Shown here piece after piece: positions 55,837 through 64,000 of a stretch of DNA of 64,000 nucleotides. This DNA is from Methylobacterium sp. E-066 (GTDB lineage: Bacteria; Pseudomonadota; Alphaproteobacteria; Rhizobiales; Beijerinckiaceae). The stretch is from positions 25,854-89,853 of the forward strand of contig NZ_JAKSYO010000106.1 in assembly GCF_022829635.1 (NCBI RefSeq), written 5' to 3'. The notes beneath the pieces are model-generated. The model worked only from the letters and a program-made list of their open reading frames with translations. It was not told the origin of the DNA and made no database searches. The first letter of the stretch is position 1; each line of letters starts with the position of its first letter. Both the position numbers and the translations under genes were made by a program.

Positions 55837-57339
55837 TCAGGCGACCTTGCGCGGGACGAGCCGCTCGCTGCCCAGCGCGGCCTGGGCGCCGGACACGCCG
55901 GACTCGGTGTATTCCGCGTCCTCGTTGACCTGCCAGACGTCGTGCCGGCGCCGGCCGCAGAGGATGTTTTCCACGGTCAGCATCGCGGTCATCATCGCGT
56001 GGTCCTGGTTGTTGTACTTGTGCATGCCGTTGCGGCCGACGAGGTGCAGGCTCGGGAAATCCCGCTCCAACTCCCGCCGCACGGTGACGACGTGGCCGGC
56101 ATAATCCTCGTCGTAGACCGGATAGGCCTTGGGCTGCCGGACCACGCAGGCATCGACCACGTCGGCCGGGTCGATCAGGCCGATCTGGCCGATCTCGCGC
56201 TTGGCCAGAGCCACCAGCTCGTCGTCCGAGGCGGTCCAGAGCCCGTCGCCCTCGAAGCAGAAATATTCGAGGCCGAGGCAGGTGTGATCTTCGTCCGGCA
56301 CCATCTCGGGCGACCAGGAACGGAAGTTCTGCACCCGCCCGACCTGCACCGACGGATCGTGGATGTAGATCCAGTTATCCGGGAAATTCTTGTGGGATTT
56401 TGCGATGAGCGCGACGGTGAGGAAGTCGCGGTACTTGAGGGACCGTGCGTTGAAGGTGCTGAGCGGGCGCGGGCGGATCGAATCCACCATTTCTCGCACC
56501 GGCGCGGACGAGATCACGTGCCGGGCCGTGAAGGTCTCGCGGCTGCCGTCGGCGCTGCGGGCCGCCACCGTCCAGATGCCGGTGCCGGAATCATAGCTGA
56601 GGGAATCGACGCCGCGGTCGAGGATCACGCGCCCGCCCTGCGCCTGGATCTTGGCGGCGGCCGCCTCCCACATCATGCCGGGGCCGCGGCGGGGATAGCG
56701 GAACGACTCGATCAGCGTCTTGATCACCGGGCCGCCGGCCTTCGGCGCCTTGCGCAGGCCGAGCGAGCGCTTGAGGCCGTCGCGGATCGCCGAGCCGAGA
56801 TCGAGACCCTTGATGCGCTGGGCCGCCCAATCCGCCGAGATCGCGTCGCAGGACATACCCCACACCTTCTCGGTGTAGGTCTTGAAGAAGATCGAGAACA
56901 GGCGCTCGCCGAACTGGTTGCGCACCCAGGCGTGGAAGTTTTTCGGGTCGCGCACCGGCTTCATGCGGGCATACAGGTAGGACGCGACGCAGGCCGCGCT
57001 GGTGAAGACACCCAGATTGCGCAGCGCCTCGAAGGCCTTAAGCGGATAGGCGTAGTACTTGCCGCGATAGTAGATCCGCGACAGCCGTGGCCGCTCGATG
57101 AAATCGTTGGGCAGGATCTCGTCCCAGAGATCGACCACCGCCTTGGACTTCGAGAAGAACCGGTGGCCGCCGATATCGAACAGGTAGCCGTTATGCGAGA
57201 CGGTGCGCGAGATCCCGCCGACCTGCGCCGGATCCCGCTCCAGAACAGTGACCGACCGCCCCTGCTTCGACAGCAGGTAAGCGGCCGTGAGACCGGCCGG
57301 CCCCGCGCCGATCACCAGCGTCTCGGTGTGGTGGCTCAT
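55837..57339 (-). CDS. NAD(P)/FAD-dependent oxidoreductase (amine oxidase / UDP-galactopyranose mutase-like)
   Basis: A 500-residue flavoprotein with N-terminal FAD Rossmann motif GAGPAGLTAAYLLSKQGRSV at 12-31 ending VLERD, then DIGGHRFFSKSK and YTEKVWGMSCDAIS, and a C-terminal FAD-contact block HLVGRNGMHKYNNQDHAMM. The pattern is that of UDP-galactopyranose-mutase-like/protoporphyrinogen-oxidase-like flavoproteins that occur with envelope polysaccharide genes. Divergent from the GT-C-like membrane protein at 57502, which supports a role in glycan metabolism, but substrate is unknown. Confidence 0.85.
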   Translation of the reverse strand: MSHHTETLVIGAGPAGLTAAYLLSKQGRSVTVLERDPAQVGGISRTVSHNGYLFDIGGHRFFSKSKAVVDLWDEILPNDFIERPRLSRIYYRGKYYAYPLKAFEALRNLGVFTSAACVASYLYARMKPVRDPKNFHAWVRNQFGERLFSIFFKTYTEKVWGMSCDAISADWAAQRIKGLDLGSAIRDGLKRSLGLRKAPKAGGPVIKTLIESFRYPRRGPGMMWEAAAAKIQAQGGRVILDRGVDSLSYDSGTGIWTVAARSADGSRETFTARHVISSAPVREMVDSIRPRPLSTFNARSLKYRDFLTVALIAKSHKNFPDNWIYIHDPSVQVGRVQNFRSWSPEMVPDEDHTCLGLEYFCFEGDGLWTASDDELVALAKREIGQIGLIDPADVVDACVVRQPKAYPVYDEDYAGHVVTVRRELERDFPSLHLVGRNGMHKYNNQDHAMMTAMLTVENILCGRRRHDVWQVNEDAEYTESGVSGAQAALGSERLVPRKVA

Positions 57340-57501
57340 CCCCTGCTCCGGCTGCCGTCGCGGCCGGATCCCGACCGGCTCGCGCGGAGATTGCGGTCGG
57401 ATGGTTAAGGAACCGCCTTACGGTCGATTGACCGGCCATTAAGCCGGTGCGCGCACCCTTCATCCCGCGCCGGATCGCGGCGCGTCCGGGAACCCGCAAC
57501 G

Positions 57502-59280
57502 ATGCCGCCCGCGGCCGCCGCCTCGCCGGCACGGATCGACACCCGCGCCTTCCTGTGGCTGCTCGTCGTCCTGTCGCTCGCGACGATGCACGCGCCGCAG
57601 GACATCTGGGACACGATCCGGCACCTGCGCGTGCCCGATACCGACGACGCCATGCGGCTGGTCGAAGTGCGCGACCTCCTGGCCGGCCAGGGCTGGTACG
57701 ACAACACCCAATATCGCTTCCTCGCGCCCGAGGGCGTCGCGAGCCACTGGTCACGCCTCGTGGACGCGCCGATCACGGGGCTGATCTGGGCCCTGACGCC
57801 GCTGGCCGGCCGGTCGCTCGCCGAGGGGCTGATTGCCGCCTTCTGGCCGATGCTGCTGTTCGGGCTGTTCTGCGCCCTGCTCTATCGCGGTGTGCGGCAG
57901 AGTTTCGGGGATCGCGCGGCGATCCTGGCGGTGCTGGCGGCGACGCAGACCTTTGGCATCGCCATCCAGTTCCAGCCGGGCCGGGTCGATCATCACAACG
58001 TGCAGATCCTGGCGATGCTGGGCCTCGCCCTCTGCCTGATCAGCGGCGGCTTTCGCGCCGGCCTCATCGGCGGTGGACTGGCGGCGCTGTCGCTGGCGGT
58101 GGGCCTCGAAGGACTGCCCTATCTGGCGCTCGCCGCCCTCTACCTTGCCGGCGACTGGTGCTGGCGCGGACGCCCCGCCCTCCCCTGCCTCGCGGGCTTC
58201 GGGCTGGGCCTCGGGCTCGGAGCGCCGCTCCTGTTCGCTGCGCAGACGGCCCCTGCCCTCTGGACCGCGACGCATTGTGACGCCCTCTCGCCGCCCTGGC
58301 TGTGGCTGGCCGCCGGCGGCCTCGGCTTCGCGTTGGCGGCGGCCGCGCTCGGGCGCCGTCTTGCAACGCCCGGATCACGCATCGCCCTGGCTGCCCTCTG
58401 TGGCGTCCTCCTGATCGGCGGCTTCGCCCGCGCCTTCCCGGTCTGCCTGGACGGGCCATTTCCGGGCATGCCGGCCCTGGTCCGGGACCATTGGCTGCTC
58501 ACCGTCAACGAGATGGCCTCGCTGCCGAAATCCATCGCCCAGGGGCGCTGGGAGATGCTGATCTTCTATCCGGTGATCCTGCTCGCAACGCTGGCGGCAA
58601 CGTGGATGGCTTGGCGCGGCACGCAGCGACGGGCCTGGTCGGTGACGGCTTTGTTCCTGTGGCCCGGTCTGATCCTCGGCATCTTCCAGTTCCGCGGGCT
58701 CTACATCGCCTCTGGCTTCGTGCCGCTGGTGGCGGGGCCGGTGATCGACCGCGCGCTGACGTTCGCCGCCGCACCCGGAGCCGGCCTTCGCCGCTGGGGT
58801 GCTCTCGCTCTCGGCGGCTGCCTGATCAGCACGCTCTGGCTGGCAACGGCGGGGCTGGGCGAATGGCTCGCCCCGGCCTCGCGGACGGCCCCCGATCCGG
58901 CCGGCGCCCTCGCGTGCCAGGGCGACGCCGCCGTGCGTCCCCTGGCGGCGCTTCCGGCCGGAACCGTGCTGGCGCCGATCTTCTTGGGGCCGTCGATCCT
59001 GCTGCGCACGCCGCACACGATCGTGGCCGCGCCCTATCACCGGGCGATCCCGGGGCTCACCGCGGCGATCGAGGGCCTGGGCGGAACGCAAGCGGATCTC
59101 GACCGGATGCTCGATGCCTTCCGGGTCCGCTACCTGGTGGCTTGCCCGTCCCGGCCCGCCGACGACCTCCAGGCCGAGCCGGCTTTCGCGACCCGGCTCG
59201 CCCGCGGCGAAGTTCACACCGACCGGCTGGAGCCCGTGGCGCTGCCCGGCCCCCTGGAGGTCTGGCGCGTGGTGCGGTGA
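57502..59280 (+). CDS. GT-C-like integral membrane protein (possible glycosyltransferase)
   Basis: A 592-residue protein with about 11-12 transmembrane helices, first at about 16-33. Just after it comes an acidic loop DTDDAMRLVEVRDLLAGQGW, the position of the catalytic D-x-D in GT-C enzymes, and a second loop GRVDHHNVQILA resembling the DHH motif of STT3/AglB-type oligosaccharyltransferases. The C-terminal 100 residues are soluble. Predicted to use a lipid-linked sugar at the periplasmic face; acceptor unknown. Divergent from the flavoprotein gene, 162 bp apart. Convergent with moeA, 4 nt between stops. Confidence 0.75.
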   Translation: MPPAAAASPARIDTRAFLWLLVVLSLATMHAPQDIWDTIRHLRVPDTDDAMRLVEVRDLLAGQGWYDNTQYRFLAPEGVASHWSRLVDAPITGLIWALTPLAGRSLAEGLIAAFWPMLLFGLFCALLYRGVRQSFGDRAAILAVLAATQTFGIAIQFQPGRVDHHNVQILAMLGLALCLISGGFRAGLIGGGLAALSLAVGLEGLPYLALAALYLAGDWCWRGRPALPCLAGFGLGLGLGAPLLFAAQTAPALWTATHCDALSPPWLWLAAGGLGFALAAAALGRRLATPGSRIALAALCGVLLIGGFARAFPVCLDGPFPGMPALVRDHWLLTVNEMASLPKSIAQGRWEMLIFYPVILLATLAATWMAWRGTQRRAWSVTALFLWPGLILGIFQFRGLYIASGFVPLVAGPVIDRALTFAAAPGAGLRRWGALALGGCLISTLWLATAGLGEWLAPASRTAPDPAGALACQGDAAVRPLAALPAGTVLAPIFLGPSILLRTPHTIVAAPYHRAIPGLTAAIEGLGGTQADLDRMLDAFRVRYLVACPSRPADDLQAEPAFATRLARGEVHTDRLEPVALPGPLEVWRVVR

Positions 59281-59284
59281 GTTT

Positions 59285-60514
59285 TCAGAGCAGCCGGCGG
59301 TCCAGCCGGATGATCCGGCACGGGTCGCCCGCCTTCGCGGCCGGCTCGTGCGGCGCGCGGATCAGCAGCGCTTCCGCGCGTCCGAGCACCGCCAACATCG
59401 AGGAATCCTGGCGCTGCTCGGGCGACGCCACCGGCAGCCGACCGGGCTCGATCGCGAGGCTCGCGCGCATGTAGTCGGCACGGCCGTCATTGGCCGGCAG
59501 GTCGCGGCCGAGGGTGGCCGGTTCGCTCCGGTCGGCGCCGGCCTGGGGATCGCCCTGGAGCGCCCGGATCGCCGGCACCACGAACAGCAGCCCGCAAACG
59601 ATCGACGAGACCGGATTCCCCGGCAGGCCGATCACCTGCATGGCGCCGAGGCGCCCCTGCATCAGCGGCTTGCCCGGCCGGAGCGCCACCCGCCAGAAGC
59701 CGAGTTCCAGCCCCTCCTTGGCGAGCGCCGCCTGCACGAGGTCGTGGTCGCCGACCGAGGCGCCGCCCAGCGTCACCAGCAGGTCGGCCCGGGCCTCGCG
59801 GGCGCGGCGGAAGGCGTCTTCCAAAGCGCCGTGATCGTCCGCAACGATGCCGAGATCGATGATCTCTGCGCCCGCCTCGGCGGATAGTGCGGCCAGCGCC
59901 AGGCTGTTCGAGGCGACGATCTGGTCCCAGGCCGGCGCGGCGCCGGGCTCCACCAGCTCGTCGCCGGTGGCGAGGATCGCCACGCGCGGCCGGCGCCGGA
60001 CCGACAGGCGCGGATGCCCGGCCGCCGCCGCCAGCGCCAGGCGGCGCGCGTCGAGAGTCATGCCCGCGACCAGCAGAGTCTCACCGGCGGTGAAGTCGAG
60101 CCCGGCCCGACGGATGAAGCGATTTTTTTCGACTCCCTCCATAACCCGGACGGTCTCGCCTTCGGCTTCCGCGTCCTCCTGGATCAGGATCGCGTCGGCG
60201 CCCTCCGGCACCGGCGCGCCGGTGAAGATCCGCACCGCCTCACCAGGGCCGATGTGGCCGGAGAAGCCGTGCCCAGCCGCGCTGGTCCCGATCAGCCGCA
60301 GGCTCGCGCCGACAGCAGACGCGTCGGCGAAGCGTACCGCGTAGCCATCCATGGCGGAGGCCGGAAACGGCGGCTGCGTGCGGGCGGCAGCGACATCGGC
60401 CGCGAGCGTCCGACCGGCAGCTTGAGCCAGGGGAACGGTTTCGGCCTCGACCGGACCTGGCACGCTCGCCAGGACCCGCGCCAGCGCCTCGGCGACCGGG
60501 ATCAGGCCGCTCAT
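59285..60514 (-). CDS. moeA: Molybdopterin molybdotransferase
   Basis: A 409-residue enzyme that inserts molybdate into adenylated molybdopterin. Domains: N-terminal MoeA ([31 protein letters not shown]), central MoCF-like domain with [13 protein letters not shown] and [11 protein letters not shown], and the C-terminal beta domain. Its ATG overlaps the moaC stop (ATGA), so it is translationally coupled in the trp-moa unit. The lexA gene that commonly follows moeA in relatives is absent here. Confidence 0.96.
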   Translation of the reverse strand: MSGLIPVAEALARVLASVPGPVEAETVPLAQAAGRTLAADVAAARTQPPFPASAMDGYAVRFADASAVGASLRLIGTSAAGHGFSGHIGPGEAVRIFTGAPVPEGADAILIQEDAEAEGETVRVMEGVEKNRFIRRAGLDFTAGETLLVAGMTLDARRLALAAAAGHPRLSVRRRPRVAILATGDELVEPGAAPAWDQIVASNSLALAALSAEAGAEIIDLGIVADDHGALEDAFRRAREARADLLVTLGGASVGDHDLVQAALAKEGLELGFWRVALRPGKPLMQGRLGAMQVIGLPGNPVSSIVCGLLFVVPAIRALQGDPQAGADRSEPATLGRDLPANDGRADYMRASLAIEPGRLPVASPEQRQDSSMLAVLGRAEALLIRAPHEPAAKAGDPCRIIRLDRRLL

Positions 60515-61002
60515 GCCTCGGGCGCCCGGTAGGCGCCGGAGCGGCCGCCATCCTTGGCGACGAGCCGGATGCCCTCAATCCGCATGCCGCGATCCACCGC
60601 CTTCACCATGTCGTAGACCGTCAGGCACGCCACCGAGACGGCGGTCAGCGCCTCCATCTCGACGCCGGTCGGCCCCTGGACCCGCACCTCGGCGGCGATG
60701 CGCAGTCCCGGCAGCGCCGCGTCCAACTCGCACTCCACCCGCACCTTCGAGAGCAGCAGCGGGTGGCAGAGCGGGATCAGCTCGTGGGTGCGCTTGGCCG
60801 CCATGATCCCGGCGAGCCGGGCGGTGCCGATCACGTCGCCCTTCTTGGCGTCGCCCTCGCGGATCAGCGCCAGGGTCTCGGGCCGCATCACCACGCTGCC
60901 CTCGGCCCGGGCGGTCCGGTCGGTGGCGGGCTTGTCGGTGACGTCGACCATGTTGGCCGCGCCGCTAGTATCGAGATGGGTGAGCGTCGAACCGGGCTCC
61001 AT
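60511..61002 (-). CDS. moaC: Cyclic pyranopterin monophosphate synthase
   Basis: A 163-residue enzyme for the second step of molybdenum cofactor synthesis, making cPMP from the MoaA product. Signature blocks: [50 protein letters not shown]. Full length, no truncation. It starts 2 nt after the trpC stop, and its own stop overlaps the moeA start, so trpC, moaC and moeA form one tight unit. Confidence 0.96.
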   Translation of the reverse strand: MEPGSTLTHLDTSGAANMVDVTDKPATDRTARAEGSVVMRPETLALIREGDAKKGDVIGTARLAGIMAAKRTHELIPLCHPLLLSKVRVECELDAALPGLRIAAEVRVQGPTGVEMEALTAVSVACLTVYDMVKAVDRGMRIEGIRLVAKDGGRSGAYRAPEA

Positions 61003-61004
61003 GC

Positions 61005-61883
61005 TCAGCCCTTCTTCTTGGCCTTGCCGGCCTCGCCGAACAGCAGCGCCCGAGTCGCCTCGGTCACGTCCGCCTGGCGCATCAGGCTCTCGCCGACCAG
61101 GACCACGCCGAGGCCGTGCTGCCGGAGCCGCTCGACATCGGCATGGCCGCCGATGCCGCTCTCGGCCACGGCGATCCGGTCCTTCGGGATGCCCGGGCCG
61201 AGACGGATCGCGGTGTCGAACGAGACCTCGAAGGTCTTGAGGTTGCGGTTGTTGATCCCGATCAGGGCGGTGCCGAGCGGCAGCGCCCGCGCCAGCTCGG
61301 CCTCGTCATGCACCTCGACCAGCACGTCCATGTCGAGTTCGTGCGCGGTGGCGACCAGGGCCTCGGCCTCGTCGTCGTCGAGGCAGGCCATGATGACGAG
61401 GATGCAATCGGCGCCCCAGGCCCGCGCCTCGTAGACCTGATAGGGCTCGAACAAGAAGTCCTTGCGCAGGACCGGCAGCCCGCAGGCCGCCCGCGCCTCG
61501 GTGAGGTATTCCGGGCGCCCTTGGAACGAGGGCTCGTCGGTGAGAACCGAGAGGCAGGTGGCCCCGCCCGCCTCGTAGGCGGCCGCCAGCATAGCCGGCG
61601 CGAAATCTTCCCGGATCAGGCCCTTCGACGGCGAGGCCTTCTTCACCTCGGCGATCAGGGCCGGCCGCCCGGCGGCGAGATGGGTCCGGATCGCCGCCGC
61701 GAAACCGCGCACCGGCTCGGCCTGGGCGGCGCGCCGCTCCAGCTTCGCCAGCGGCACCCGCAGCTTCGCCTCGGCGATCTCGCGGCGCTTGTAGGCCTCG
61801 ATCCGCGCCAGCACGTTGGGCCGCTCGGGGGGTGCCTCGGCGGCCCCCGCTTGGGGCACCGGATCCTGCGTGAGCGTGCTCAT
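61005..61883 (-). CDS. trpC: Indole-3-glycerol phosphate synthase
   Basis: A 292-residue TIM-barrel enzyme of tryptophan synthesis. Visible blocks: [56 protein letters not shown]. The N-terminal extension of about 30 residues precedes the barrel. ATG at 61883 overlaps the trpD stop as ATGA, so this start is preferred over GTG 61889. It ends in a lysine-rich tail (KAKKKG). Confidence 0.96.
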   Translation of the reverse strand: MSTLTQDPVPQAGAAEAPPERPNVLARIEAYKRREIAEAKLRVPLAKLERRAAQAEPVRGFAAAIRTHLAAGRPALIAEVKKASPSKGLIREDFAPAMLAAAYEAGGATCLSVLTDEPSFQGRPEYLTEARAACGLPVLRKDFLFEPYQVYEARAWGADCILVIMACLDDDEAEALVATAHELDMDVLVEVHDEAELARALPLGTALIGINNRNLKTFEVSFDTAIRLGPGIPKDRIAVAESGIGGHADVERLRQHGLGVVLVGESLMRQADVTEATRALLFGEAGKAKKKG

Positions 61884-62917
61884 CGGCACTCCTGCCCGTT
61901 CGAGCGTTCGTTCGAGGCCCGGACCAGGCGGGCGAGGGTTTTTCGCGCCGCCCCGGAATCGACGGCATCCTGCGCCCGCGCGAGCCCCTCCGCCAGGGTC
62001 GACGACGCCCCCGCGACGACGAGGGCCGCGCCTGCATTGAGAACGGCGATGTCCCGGTAGGCGTTGCGTGCACCCGCCAGGACGGCTTCGAGCGCCCGGG
62101 CATTGTCGGCGGGATCGCCGCCGCGCAGGTCTTCCGGCGCGCGCAGCGTCAGGCCGAGTTCCTGCGGATCGATGGTGAACCGGGACAAACGGCCGTCCTC
62201 GAGAGCGACCACGCGGGTCGGCCCGGTGACGGTGATCTCGTCGAGGCCGTCGGAGCCGTGGACGGTCCAGACCCGGCGGCTGCCGAGTTCCGCCAGCACT
62301 TTCGTCAGCGGCTCGGCCAGCGCCTCCTGCGCGACGCCGAACAGCTGGTAGGCGACGCCGGCCGGATTACAGAGCGGTCCCAGCAGGTTGAAGATCGTCC
62401 GCACCGGCAATTCGGAGCGCACCGCCGCGACATGGCGCATGGCGCCGTGATGGGCCTGTGCGAACAGGAAGCATAGATTGGCCTCGGAGAGGCACCGCGC
62501 CTGCCCCTCGGCATCGAGCCCGAGCTTCACGCCGAGCGCCGCCAGCACGTCGGCGGCGCCGGAGCGCGAGGTCGCGGCGCGGTTGCCGTGCTTGGCCACC
62601 GGCACGCCGCTGGCCGCGACCAGGATGGCGGCGAGCGTCGAGACGTTGACGCTGCCGGAATGATCGCCGCCGGTGCCGACCACGTCGACGGCGTTGTCCG
62701 GCGCCGCGATCCGGGTCATGCGGGCGCGCATCGCCTCGGCCGCGCCGACGATCTCCTCGACGGTCTCGCCGCGCACCTTGAGCGCGGCCAGGAAGGCGCC
62801 GGCCTGGACGGGGGTGACCTCGCCCGACAACAGGTCGTCGAAGGCCGCGCGCGCCTCGGCGCGGTCGAGGGCCAGGCCCCCGGCGACCTTGGCGAGATGG
62901 GGTCTGAAGCTGTCCAT
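61880..62917 (-). CDS. trpD: Anthranilate phosphoribosyltransferase
   Basis: A 345-residue enzyme transferring phosphoribose to anthranilate. Blocks: [18 protein letters not shown] (PRPP site), [30 protein letters not shown], and [12 protein letters not shown] at 62917 begins the usual [11 protein letters not shown]-terminus. A TTG at 62956 overlapping the trpG stop (TTGA) is an alternative that would couple translation to trpG. Confidence 0.96.
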   Translation of the reverse strand: MDSFRPHLAKVAGGLALDRAEARAAFDDLLSGEVTPVQAGAFLAALKVRGETVEEIVGAAEAMRARMTRIAAPDNAVDVVGTGGDHSGSVNVSTLAAILVAASGVPVAKHGNRAATSRSGAADVLAALGVKLGLDAEGQARCLSEANLCFLFAQAHHGAMRHVAAVRSELPVRTIFNLLGPLCNPAGVAYQLFGVAQEALAEPLTKVLAELGSRRVWTVHGSDGLDEITVTGPTRVVALEDGRLSRFTIDPQELGLTLRAPEDLRGGDPADNARALEAVLAGARNAYRDIAVLNAGAALVVAGASSTLAEGLARAQDAVDSGAARKTLARLVRASNERSNGQECR

Positions 62918-62952
62918 GCGCTCTGTCGGAAGGCCGCCCCGGCCGTCCGGCG

Positions 62953-63567
62953 TCAATGCACGTCGGGGCGGCCTCTGTCACGCGCCGCGTTCCAGGCGGC
63001 GGCGAGATCCAGAAAATTCTTCACGATCTCCGTGCCGTGCTGAGACCGGATGCTCTCGGGATGGAACTGCACCCCGTGCAGGGGCCGCTCCGCGTGCTCC
63101 ACGCCCATGATCAGGCCGTCGGCTTCCGCCGTGACCCGCAGGGTCTCCGGGCAGCTGGCGCGGTCGATGATCAGCGAATGGTAGCGCGTCGCCTCGAAGC
63201 TGTCGTTCAGGCCGCGGAACAGACCGCTGGCGCCGTGCCGGATGGTCGAGACCTTGCCGTGGAGCGGCAGCGGCGCCCGGATCACGTCGCCGCCGAACGC
63301 CTGCCCGATCGCCTGCAGGCCGAGGCAGACCCCGAAGATCGGGATGTCTTCGGAGAGTTCGCGCACCACGTCGAGGCAGATGCCGGCTTCGTTCGGCGTG
63401 CAGGGGCCGGGCGAGAGCACGATCGCGTCCGGCGCCTTGGCGCGGATGTCAGCCACCGTCAGCGCATCGTTGCGGGCGACCTCGATGGCGCCGCAGAGCG
63501 GGCCGATCAGGTGCACGAGATTCCACGTGAAGGAATCGTAGTTGTCGATGACGAGGACGTTGGGCAT
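62953..63567 (-). CDS. trpG: Anthranilate synthase glutamine amidotransferase subunit
   Basis: A 204-residue class I glutamine amidotransferase supplying ammonia to anthranilate synthase. Catalytic cysteine lies in FGVCLGLQAIGQ, with H and E in GVQFHPES; the N-terminus NVLVIDNYDSFTWNLVH is standard. ATG at 63567. First gene of trpG-trpD-trpC-moaC-moeA; trpE is not in the window. Upstream lies a repeat-bearing gap, so a promoter near 63568-63660 is expected. Confidence 0.95.
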   Translation of the reverse strand: MPNVLVIDNYDSFTWNLVHLIGPLCGAIEVARNDALTVADIRAKAPDAIVLSPGPCTPNEAGICLDVVRELSEDIPIFGVCLGLQAIGQAFGGDVIRAPLPLHGKVSTIRHGASGLFRGLNDSFEATRYHSLIIDRASCPETLRVTAEADGLIMGVEHAERPLHGVQFHPESIRSQHGTEIVKNFLDLAAAWNAARDRGRPDVH

Positions 63568-63660
63568 CGCGGCGGCACGCTCGGGCATGAGGGCGATGTG
63601 ACGGCTCGGGGCGGAACGGTCAACCGTGCGCGACGCGCGGGGCGTCGTTCCAACCTGAGA

Positions 63661-63765
63661 CCTCATCCTGAGGTGCCCGCGTCAGCGGGCCTCGAAGGAG
63701 GGCTCCAGGAATCGCGGTGCCGGCTGGAGGGCTCCTTCGAGGCCTCCGCTGCGCTTCGGTACCTT
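63661..63765. repeat. Intergenic hairpin repeat (CATCCTGAGG family)
   Basis: Begins with CTCATCCTGAGGTGC, then a hairpin with arms GGCCTCGAAGGAGGGCTCCA (63688-63708) and its inverted copy (63724-63744), differing at two central positions. Block order matches the shorter copy at 1690-1741. It lies upstream of trpG on one side and next to the DUF1849-like fragment on the other. Confidence 0.75.
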
Positions 63766-63808
63766 GTATTAGCGAATCATGTCAGATTGCCCCTGTCCCG
63801 CGAGGGAT

Positions 63809-63840
63809 GCCGGCTCTGGGGTGGCCACCCCAGAGCCGGC
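63809..63840. repeat. 32-nt perfect palindrome
   Basis: GCCGGCTCTGGGGTGG followed immediately by its exact reverse complement CCACCCCAGAGCCGGC, no spacer. It directly abuts the first recognisable codon of the DUF1849-like fragment. Confidence 0.9.
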
Positions 63841-64000
63841 GGCGACTGTCGGATCGTTGGCTACTACACGCCCGGGGTGGGCGAGCGGACGCCGATCTAC
63901 ACCCTCGGCTTCGATCTCTACGAGAACGGGGTCAGCGGCGCGCTCAAGCTCGATTACGGCGAGTTCGCCATCCTGGGCGACATGACGGCCCTCGACATCG
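63841..64000 (+). pseudogene. DUF1849 (EipB-like) gene fragment lacking its 5' part; runs off window
   Basis: In the frame starting at 63841 about 53 residues read IVGYYTPGVGERTPIYTLGF, then DLYENGVSGALKLDYGEF and GDMTALDI, which matches the last part of DUF1849/EipB periplasmic envelope-integrity proteins (usual length about 280). The frame stays open upstream through the palindrome and repeat, but that sequence is not protein-like, with no signal peptide and no ATG start. The N-terminal two thirds are therefore missing. A truncation by recombination at the palindrome is the simplest reading; an assembly join is the alternative. Confidence 0.55.

Overview
The window is GC-rich, densely coded chromosomal DNA from an alphaproteobacterium of the order Hyphomicrobiales (Rhizobiales). 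The gene set best fits Methylobacterium or a close relative. It has ChvG/ChvI with a short HPr kinase, a trpGDC-moaC-moeA operon, genes for the very-long-chain acyl group of lipid A, a PQQ-type sugar dehydrogenase with a cytochrome c, HslVU, PutA and SelB. The genus is inferred from gene content and base composition; no rRNA operon is present to confirm it.

Layout. 1-7.5 kb: the end of an acyl-CoA dehydrogenase gene, metY with two small genes, tRNA-Gly(GCC) with its terminator, a Nudix hydrolase, and a fumarylacetoacetate-hydrolase-family gene divergent from an FAD-linked oxidase. 7.6-9.3 kb: an AT-rich island with one 2-oxoglutarate-oxygenase-like gene, followed by a gene-poor stretch to 10.2 kb. 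10.2-22 kb: DUF2218, an orphan dipeptide-type binding protein, putA, a secreted DUF3298-like protein, a saccharopine-dehydrogenase-like reductase, an altronate-dehydratase-family gene and a DUF1194 protein. 21.3-26.7 kb: a minus-strand cluster, ketoacyl synthase - SDR reductase - SH3 protein - MDR reductase - LpxXL-type acyltransferase - DUF1223, resembling the lipid A very-long-chain fatty acid locus. 26.8-29.3 kb: two overlapping M20 carbamoyl-amide hydrolases. 29.4-35.3 kb: TerB-like, YbdK-type ligase, CYTH-CHAD and SelB. 35.3-37.3 kb: a small secreted protein and a glycosyltransferase/MSMEG_0570 pair. 37.7-46.8 kb (plus strand): cupredoxin-like, SGNH hydrolase, hslV, chemoreceptor, SulP transporter, hslU, Fic protein, RhtA-like exporter. 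46.8-50.4 kb (minus strand): chvI-chvG-hprK-EIIA. 50.7-53.7 kb: HugZ-like, a small protein, lepA. 54-57.3 kb: cytochrome c, PQQ-type sugar dehydrogenase, a flavoprotein. 57.5-59.3 kb: a GT-C-like membrane protein. 59.3-63.6 kb: trpG-trpD-trpC-moaC-moeA. The right edge carries a DUF1849 (EipB-like) gene fragment with no visible 5' part, next to a 32-bp perfect palindrome.

The most interesting non-gene signals are: a 91-92 nt palindromic repeat present three times, always between tail-to-tail genes; a nested triple operator-like repeat overlapping the fic start codon; a structured, attenuator-like leader before the SulP gene; and the fragment-plus-palindrome junction at the right edge. I found no CRISPR array, prophage or insertion sequence.
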